Part shown: piece by piece, positions 29,103 through 34,334 of the stretch | How the letters are laid out: the number at the start of each line of letters is the position of its first letter | How positions within the stretch are numbered: the stretch's first letter is position 1 | DNA from: RGIG7450 sp045577655 | GTDB lineage: Bacteria; Bacillota; Clostridia; RUG12999 | Length of the DNA: 34,334 bases | NCBI GenBank assembly: GCA_045577655.1 | Contig: JAZNIU010000014.1 | Span: 1 to 34,334 of the forward strand | Direction: 5' to 3' | Program-made: the position numbers and the translations under genes | The notes under the pieces: model-generated | The model's input: the letters and a program-made list of their open reading frames with translations, nothing else | Databases searched by the model: none | Told to the model about the DNA's origin: nothing

Positions 29103-30284
29103 TCAACCTTTCTGTGCCGATTGTTTGGAAGAAGTTTTTTTCCGTCTCTGTCTTGATATGTTAAGAAGTATTCCCATAGAAGCAATTGTGAAAAACAGGT
29201 TTGTTCCGCCGGCACTGAAAAATGGCAGCGGCATACCGGTTACAGGGAACAAAGAGGTTACAACACAGATGTTAATAAACACCTGGACAAATATGAGAGC
29301 ACCGATTCCCACGGCTATTAAAAAGCCAAGCTTGTCGGGAGCTTCCATTGCAATTTTAATACATCTCATAATAAGGAAGAAAAAGAGCGCAAGAACCAAA
29401 AGTGCACCTACAAAACCAAGCTCTTCGCATATAACTGCAAAAATAAAGTCGTTGTGCGGTTCAGGTATGTAGAGAGCTTTCTGAACGCTTTTTCCAAGCC
29501 CTTTGCCGAAAAGACCGCCCGAACCGATTGCATAGAGGGACTGTATTACCTGCCAACCATCGCCGGTGGGGTCTTTAAAGGGGTCTAAAAAACTTGTAAG
29601 TCTGCTTATGCTGTATGCATCTGAAAAGAGAAGCACAACAATGCCCAAAAGAGCGACAGGAACAATAAGCAGAAGATATTTAAGGTCTGCACCCGCAATT
29701 ATTACAATTATTCCGCAAACGGCGGTAATAAGAAGTATTGCACTTTTGTGGGGTTGCAAAACAAGAGGAATTATTACAAGAAGCAGCATTAGTCCGTAGG
29801 AAAGCCAGGAAGATTTGAAATCTTTAAGCTCCTCTTTAGACTGACCTGCGCATTTGTTTGCAAAAAACAAAATCCACACTATTTTTGCAAGCTCCGATGG
29901 TTGAAAAGAAGCGCCGCCAAGATTTATCCATCTTTTTGCGCCGTTTAAATCCTCGGCTGAAAAAAGCGGTATAAAAAGCATTATCCATACCACTGCCACA
30001 CTGGACATAAGTATCTGTGGAGAACAAAGAAGATGATAGTCTATCTTTGAAATGAGAAGCATGCCAATAATACCTGCAACAGCCATAATAAGTTGTTTTT
30101 TAAGAAAATAAAGACTGTCACCCTGACGGTAGAGAGCAGTTACAGAGCTCGCCGAAGCCACCATTATGAGCCCGAAAAGAATGATTATAAGAAGCAGAAT
30201 TATAAATTCTGTGTCGAGGGTTCCTTTATAGGACAAAGAGGTGGAAAGCTTGCCCAGAAAACTGCGATTTCTTTTATTTGCCAA
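29103..30284 (-). CDS. ftsW: Cell division SEDS protein FtsW
   Basis: This SEDS-family membrane protein has about ten hydrophobic segments and polymerises lipid II at the septum together with its cognate penicillin-binding protein. It encodes 393 residues from the TTG at 30284, chosen because GGGAG lies 7 bases upstream and the longer frame to 30344 would overlap mraY. Conserved stretches include DPTGDGWQVIQSLYAIGSGG, EELGFVGALLV and PVTGMPLPFFSAGGTN. It lies 13 bases after mraY. In a typical clostridial cluster murD separates the two; it is absent here. Confidence 0.94.
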   Translation of the reverse strand: MANKRNRSFLGKLSTSLSYKGTLDTEFIILLLIIILFGLIMVASASSVTALYRQGDSLYFLKKQLIMAVAGIIGMLLISKIDYHLLCSPQILMSSVAVVWIMLFIPLFSAEDLNGAKRWINLGGASFQPSELAKIVWILFFANKCAGQSKEELKDFKSSWLSYGLMLLLVIIPLVLQPHKSAILLITAVCGIIVIIAGADLKYLLLIVPVALLGIVVLLFSDAYSISRLTSFLDPFKDPTGDGWQVIQSLYAIGSGGLFGKGLGKSVQKALYIPEPHNDFIFAVICEELGFVGALLVLALFFFLIMRCIKIAMEAPDKLGFLIAVGIGALIFVQVFINICVVTSLFPVTGMPLPFFSAGGTNLFFTIASMGILLNISRQRRKKTSSKQSAQKG

Positions 30285-30297
30285 TATATTCAACTCC

Positions 30298-31245
30298 CTA
30301 AATGCCGGCATATGCAAGTATGCAGAAAAGTGCACACACGACACTGAAGATAATATCTATTTTTATTTCTGACCAGCCACACATTTCAAAATGGTGGTGG
30401 ATGGGACTCATTTTAAAAATTCTTTTTCCGGTTAATTTGTAGGAAATAACCTGCAGAATAACAGACAGAGTTTCAATGACATACACGCCGCCTGCAATGA
30501 AAAGAAAAAGGGTCATTCCGTTTGCGACAGCAATGGCAGACAGTGCCCCGCCTAAAAAGAGGGAACCGGTGTCGCCCATGAAAACCTGTGCTTTTGGTTT
30601 GTTGTATATCAAAAAGCCTGCAAGAGCGCCAACGAGTGCGGCAGCAAAAATTCCCGACTGGTTGTCGCCCAAAAGCGAGCATGCTGCCATAAAGAAGAGT
30701 GCTACAATTATGGTAACGGAGGAAGCAAGACCGTCAATGCCGTCTGTTAAGTTCACGGCGTTAACACTTCCTATAATAACAACTATTGCAAAAGGAATGT
30801 ACCATACACCGAGATTTAAAACAATATCTGTGAACGGAATTTTAACTACCGGATCTATCACACCGTTTTTATACAAAACCCATACAAAAAGGCCTGCGGC
30901 AACAAGCTGCAGAAGCAGTTTTTGCAGTTCTGTCAGCCCAAGGTTGCGTTTTTTAACAACTTTAATGTAGTCGTCTATAAACCCTACAACACCAAAAGAT
31001 GCAGCAAGATAGAGCATCATAATCCCTTTGAAAGAATGGCTTAGCATAATAAGTGCAGATATTGCAACGGCAATTATGAACATAATGCCACCCATTGTGG
31101 GAGTGCCCGATTTTTTGCTGTGCCATGCAGGCCCTTCCTCGCGGATTTCCTGACCGAATTTAAGCTTTCTCAGCAGGGGAATGGTAACAGGTGCAACCGC
31201 TGCACAGACAGTAAAAGCTATAAGTGCTGCAAAAAGGTAATTCAT
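30298..31245 (-). CDS. mraY: Phospho-MurNAc-pentapeptide transferase
   Basis: This 315-residue polytopic membrane enzyme joins UDP-MurNAc-pentapeptide to undecaprenyl phosphate, forming lipid I. The family motifs are visible: KSGTPTMGGIMF near residue 46, GFIDDYIKV with catalytic Asp, NLTDGIDGLA, and MSPIHHHFEM near the C-terminus. CAGGAG precedes the ATG. It follows murE by 19 bases; murF, which normally lies between them, is missing. Confidence 0.96.
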   Translation of the reverse strand: MNYLFAALIAFTVCAAVAPVTIPLLRKLKFGQEIREEGPAWHSKKSGTPTMGGIMFIIAVAISALIMLSHSFKGIMMLYLAASFGVVGFIDDYIKVVKKRNLGLTELQKLLLQLVAAGLFVWVLYKNGVIDPVVKIPFTDIVLNLGVWYIPFAIVVIIGSVNAVNLTDGIDGLASSVTIIVALFFMAACSLLGDNQSGIFAAALVGALAGFLIYNKPKAQVFMGDTGSLFLGGALSAIAVANGMTLFLFIAGGVYVIETLSVILQVISYKLTGKRIFKMSPIHHHFEMCGWSEIKIDIIFSVVCALFCILAYAGI

Positions 31246-31264
31246 AGTGACAACTCCTGTAAAT

Positions 31265-32713
31265 TTATCTGTTGATATATTCTCTTACGATTTCTTCTTC
31301 GCTGAAAGGAATTTTGCCCTCTTTCATAATCTGGTAGGTTTCATGACCTTTCCCCGCAAGAAGAAGAACATCACCGGGCTCTGCCATATCAAGAGCAAAG
31401 TGGATAGCTTCTTTTCTGTCAACAATTTTTGTATATTTACAACCGGAGGCAATAACTCCCGGTTCTACTTCTGCGATAATGGTTTCCGGCTCTTCACTTG
31501 CCGGATTATCCGATGTTATAACGCAGTAGTCAGACAGCTCGCCCGCAATTTTGCCCATTTCGGGACGTTTGGTTTTGTCACGGTCACCTGCTGCTCCAAA
31601 CAGTGTAATGATTCTGCCTCTGGCAAAACCTTTTACGGTTGTCAGGATATTATAAAGTCCGTCGGGGGTATGTGCAAAATCTATCATTACAGAAAAGGGG
31701 ACATTAAGGGGCAGTATTTCAGCCCTGCCTTTTGCTCCTTTGGAAATGATGAGACCTTTTGTTATATCTGTTTCAGAAAAACCGAGCAGGTTGCAGGCTG
31801 TAGCAGCAGCAAGTGTGTTATACACATTGAATTTGCCCGGTATAAGCGCTTTTATAGTGCAACTCTGTTTGCGGTGAGTCATATTATATATAACGCCTTT
31901 GTCTGAAAGCTTTATATCAGAAGCGTAAAAATCTGCGCCGGTTTTCTCGGCAGAATAGGTGAACACTTTTTTGCATTTTGTATGAGCTGCAATCTCTCTG
32001 CTATACTTATCATCTGCATTCATAACTGCAGTTTTGCACATTTCAAAAAGTCTTGCTTTTGCATTTGCATAATTTTCCATTGTGCCGTGCAAATCCAGAT
32101 GGTCGTGGGTGAGATTTGTGAAAATGCCGAGCTCAAACTCTGTGCATGCAACACGGTCAAGTTCAAGAGAATGGGAAGAAACTTCGGTCACACAATATTC
32201 GGCGCCCGAATTTGCCATCATTCTTAAATATTTCTGGAAAAGGTAGCTTTCTGGAGTGGTTTTGTCGGCTGCCATAACACTTCCGTCTATTATAATTTCG
32301 TTTGTTCCTATAAGTCCGGCTTTTTTGCCTGACATTTCAATTATGGCGCGAATGAGTGTTGCAGTGGTTGTTTTTCCATTGGTTCCCGTAATACCGATAA
32401 CTTTTATATCACGGGAGGGATGGCCGTAGAATGCTGATGAAAGCTCAGCCATAGCATACCGGGAATTTTCCACTTTAACAATGGTTGCACCCTCTATATC
32501 TATATCTTCGGTAACAACAAGACATACTGCGCCTTTAGATATGGCGTCACGGGCAAATTTGTGGCCGTCTGTCTTAAACCCTTTTATGCACACAAAAATG
32601 CTTCCCGCAGCAACCTCTTTTGAGTTGCAGGTGATGCCCGACACTTCTATGCCGGCATCTCCGGTTACCGATAAATATTTTGTTTCCTTTAATAATTCGT
32701 TTAGTTTTGCCAT
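31265..32713 (-). CDS. murE: UDP-MurNAc-tripeptide synthetase (MurE)
   Basis: This 482-residue cytoplasmic Mur ligase adds the third stem amino acid to UDP-MurNAc-Ala-Glu using ATP. Visible are the P-loop GITGTNGKTTTATL near residue 109, FTNLTHDHLDLHGTMENY, and the C-terminal domain with FGAAGDRDKTKRPEMG. The specificity loop reads SDNPASEEP: DNPA instead of the DNPR whose Arg binds meso-diaminopimelate. Lysine-adding enzymes such as that of S. aureus have DNPA. The third residue may thus be L-lysine or another diamino acid. GAGG precedes the ATG; the gene lies 12 bases after the penicillin-binding protein gene. Confidence 0.95.
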   Translation of the reverse strand: MAKLNELLKETKYLSVTGDAGIEVSGITCNSKEVAAGSIFVCIKGFKTDGHKFARDAISKGAVCLVVTEDIDIEGATIVKVENSRYAMAELSSAFYGHPSRDIKVIGITGTNGKTTTATLIRAIIEMSGKKAGLIGTNEIIIDGSVMAADKTTPESYLFQKYLRMMANSGAEYCVTEVSSHSLELDRVACTEFELGIFTNLTHDHLDLHGTMENYANAKARLFEMCKTAVMNADDKYSREIAAHTKCKKVFTYSAEKTGADFYASDIKLSDKGVIYNMTHRKQSCTIKALIPGKFNVYNTLAAATACNLLGFSETDITKGLIISKGAKGRAEILPLNVPFSVMIDFAHTPDGLYNILTTVKGFARGRIITLFGAAGDRDKTKRPEMGKIAGELSDYCVITSDNPASEEPETIIAEVEPGVIASGCKYTKIVDRKEAIHFALDMAEPGDVLLLAGKGHETYQIMKEGKIPFSEEEIVREYINR

Positions 32714-32725
32714 TTTTACCTCTGA

Positions 32726-34334
32726 CTAATCTGCTTCGCCTGTAATAACCTCAACGGAACTTCCTGCCATCGCAAGTTCACCGGGAGGTGGGTTCTGCCC
32801 TGTTACAACCGAACCGCCATTTTTCGTTATTTTTATTTTGAGACCTGAATTTACTATTATTTCGTTTGCCTGTTCAATAGGCAGGGAGAATATATCCGGA
32901 ACCTTCACTCTTGCAGCTTCGCCTGCAAGGTTTGTGTATAAGGTTACAGAAGACCCGCTTTTCACCTTTGTGCCTGATACAGGCTCCTGTGAAAGAATCT
33001 GGTCGCCACTGCCCTGAACCACAAATTTAAGACCAAAGTTTGTTAAAATTTGTTTTGCTTCGGTGGTGGATTTTGAAACCACGTCCGGAACAACGGAAGA
33101 CAGTTCTTCCGATTCGTCCTGTGTATACTGGGGTTCTATTCCGTAATACTGCAGAACTTCGCTGATAATTTTACCTGCTACGGGGGCAGTTATAACACCA
33201 CCGTAATAGTTTTCGCCCATAGGTTCGTCAAGAAGAACCAGAACAATAATTTTTGGGTCGTCTATGGGAGCTGTGCCAACAAAAGAACCAATATATTTGT
33301 TGCTCCCACGGGGCTGTTTTTCACTTGTTCCGCTTTTTCCGCCTACGCGATAACCTTTAACCGCAGCGGTACTGCCCGATTCTTTAACAACAGTTTCAAG
33401 AACGGTTTTCATTTTTTCGCTTGTTTCTTTTGAAACGGTCTGTCTTATTTTATAGGGTGAGAAAGATTCAACCACCTGACCGTCTGCAGAGCGTATTTCT
33501 TTTACAAGATAGGGGCGGTAAAGAGTGCCGCCGTTAACAAGAGAAGAAATTGCCGTAATCATCTGGAGGGGAGTAACCTGGAAACTTTGTCCGAAAGAGG
33601 AAACCATAAGGTCCAGGTCGGTAAAAGCGTCCTGTTTGTGGAAAGAACCGATAGCTTCGCCGGGGAAGTCTATTCCGGTTGTTTCTCTGAAACCAAAGGT
33701 TTTAAAATTTTTGTAGAAATTATCTCTTCCAATTTTAAGACCTACCTGCATAAGAACAGGATTGCAGGAGTTTACCATACCTTTCATAAAGGTCTGGCTT
33801 CCGTGACCTGCAGTTTTCCAGCAACTGATATTCCAACCGCCCGCCTCAAGAGCACCTGAACAGTTGTAGGTTTCTTCAAGAGTTGTAACATTTTCTTCAA
33901 GAGCCATAGCACAGGTTATAAGCTTGAAAGTTGACCCCGGTTCATAAACGTCAACCGTGGGTTTACTACGTTTTATTTTTGAAGTTGCCTCAACGTAGGC
34001 AGCGTTATAGTCGGCTCCGTCAAGCGCGTCAAGTTTTGCAAGAGTTTCGGGGTCGGTAATCTCTATAGGTTCATTGAGGTTATAGGTGGGAACACTTGCC
34101 ATGGCAAGAATTGCTCCTGTGTGCGGGTCCATTACAATTCCGGCTCCGCCGCCTGCAGCCATATTTTCGATATATGCTTCTTCAAGACTTGATTCAACTA
34201 TACGCTGAATGCTCTCGTCAATGGTGAGCACAAGGTCATAGCCCGACTGAGCATTATAATACTGTTCATATTCAAAAGTGGGGCTGCCGGCTGCCGAATC
34301 AGATTTCACGATAGCACCGGAGCTGCCTTTAAGA
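32726..34334 (-). CDS. PASTA-type class B penicillin-binding protein (partial)
   Basis: The window edge removes the N-terminus; the frame is open through the last base, and a GTG at 34309 is probably an internal codon. The transpeptidase domain has SxxK in EPGSTFKLI, SxN in VNSCNPVL, and KSGT in VGGKSGTSEK. Two PASTA domains follow, starting VPDVVSKSTTEAKQIL and VPDIFSLPIEQANEII. The protein cross-links septal peptidoglycan outside the membrane, with FtsW as glycan polymerase. Its place before murE fits FtsI/PbpB. A SpoVD-type paralog is possible, but SpoVD normally has one PASTA domain. Confidence 0.93.
   Translation of the reverse strand, partial: LKGSSGAIVKSDSAAGSPTFEYEQYYNAQSGYDLVLTIDESIQRIVESSLEEAYIENMAAGGGAGIVMDPHTGAILAMASVPTYNLNEPIEITDPETLAKLDALDGADYNAAYVEATSKIKRSKPTVDVYEPGSTFKLITCAMALEENVTTLEETYNCSGALEAGGWNISCWKTAGHGSQTFMKGMVNSCNPVLMQVGLKIGRDNFYKNFKTFGFRETTGIDFPGEAIGSFHKQDAFTDLDLMVSSFGQSFQVTPLQMITAISSLVNGGTLYRPYLVKEIRSADGQVVESFSPYKIRQTVSKETSEKMKTVLETVVKESGSTAAVKGYRVGGKSGTSEKQPRGSNKYIGSFVGTAPIDDPKIIVLVLLDEPMGENYYGGVITAPVAGKIISEVLQYYGIEPQYTQDESEELSSVVPDVVSKSTTEAKQILTNFGLKFVVQGSGDQILSQEPVSGTKVKSGSSVTLYTNLAGEAARVKVPDIFSLPIEQANEIIVNSGLKIKITKNGGSVVTGQNPPPGELAMAGSSVEVITGEAD

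Noticed and set aside
34309..34334. GTG at 34309 as the start of the penicillin-binding protein
   Set aside because: The frame is open to the window edge and the protein would lack the N-terminal membrane anchor and dimerisation domain of the family, so the gene simply continues past the window.

Overview
The window looks like part of a chromosome of a low-GC, endospore-forming member of the Clostridia. It has AT-rich intergenic DNA, strong Shine-Dalgarno sites and TTGACA/TATAAT-type promoters. It also carries a division and cell-wall (dcw) cluster, an FtsZ with the IPPWL tail, SpoVT, and a 22-residue SpoVM that is easy to overlook. I cannot name the species.

Region 1 (about 1-10547) is accessory DNA. 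A tyrosine recombinase gene lies just past the 3' end of a tRNA-Lys gene, the usual layout of an element inserted into a tRNA. No second copy of the tRNA 3' end is visible, so the far end is probably left of base 1. From left to right it holds: two tandem paralogous genes of unknown function; a leftward gene with a DUF4145/HEPN-like C-terminus; a two-gene rightward unit whose second gene has an amber codon at codon 3; a seven-gene leftward operon (7989 down to 3403); a divergent XRE regulator plus WYL regulator pair; and the integrase. The seven-gene operon starts at a consensus promoter (8028-8056) beside a palindrome and ends at a hairpin terminator (3363-3382). It encodes a DUF1351-DEDDh exonuclease fusion, a HEPN-like protein, a small acidic protein, a zinc-ribbon protein, a stand-alone topoisomerase-type zinc finger, a radical SAM/SPASM enzyme with unusual cysteine spacing, and a protein starting MKIRTDFVTNSSSSSF. 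The last two are the best candidate for an undescribed enzyme-substrate system.

Region 2 (10548-11958) is chromosomal: tRNA-Lys(CTT) with its own promoter and terminator, then a leftward unit of a small membrane protein, SpoVM and a translationally coupled intracellular subtilisin-like protease.

Region 3 (11967-22087) is one long leftward operon with short gaps or overlaps: WecG/TagA glycosyltransferase, ThyX, thymidylate kinase, DNA polymerase I, CoaE, a lytic transglycosylase, an M18 aminopeptidase and a SNF2 helicase. ThyX makes dTMP, Tmk phosphorylates it, and PolA uses the resulting dTTP. A divergent DUF4364 regulator gene (22220-22768) faces spoVT (22798-23340).

Region 4 (23432-34334) is the dcw cluster, all leftward: PASTA-type penicillin-binding protein (cut by the window edge), murE, mraY, ftsW, murG, murA, ftsQ, a DUF881 gene, sbp, and ftsZ with its own promoter. 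murF, murD and ftsA are missing from their usual places. MurE has DNPA where meso-diaminopimelate ligases have DNPR, which hints at a different residue in the peptidoglycan stem peptide.
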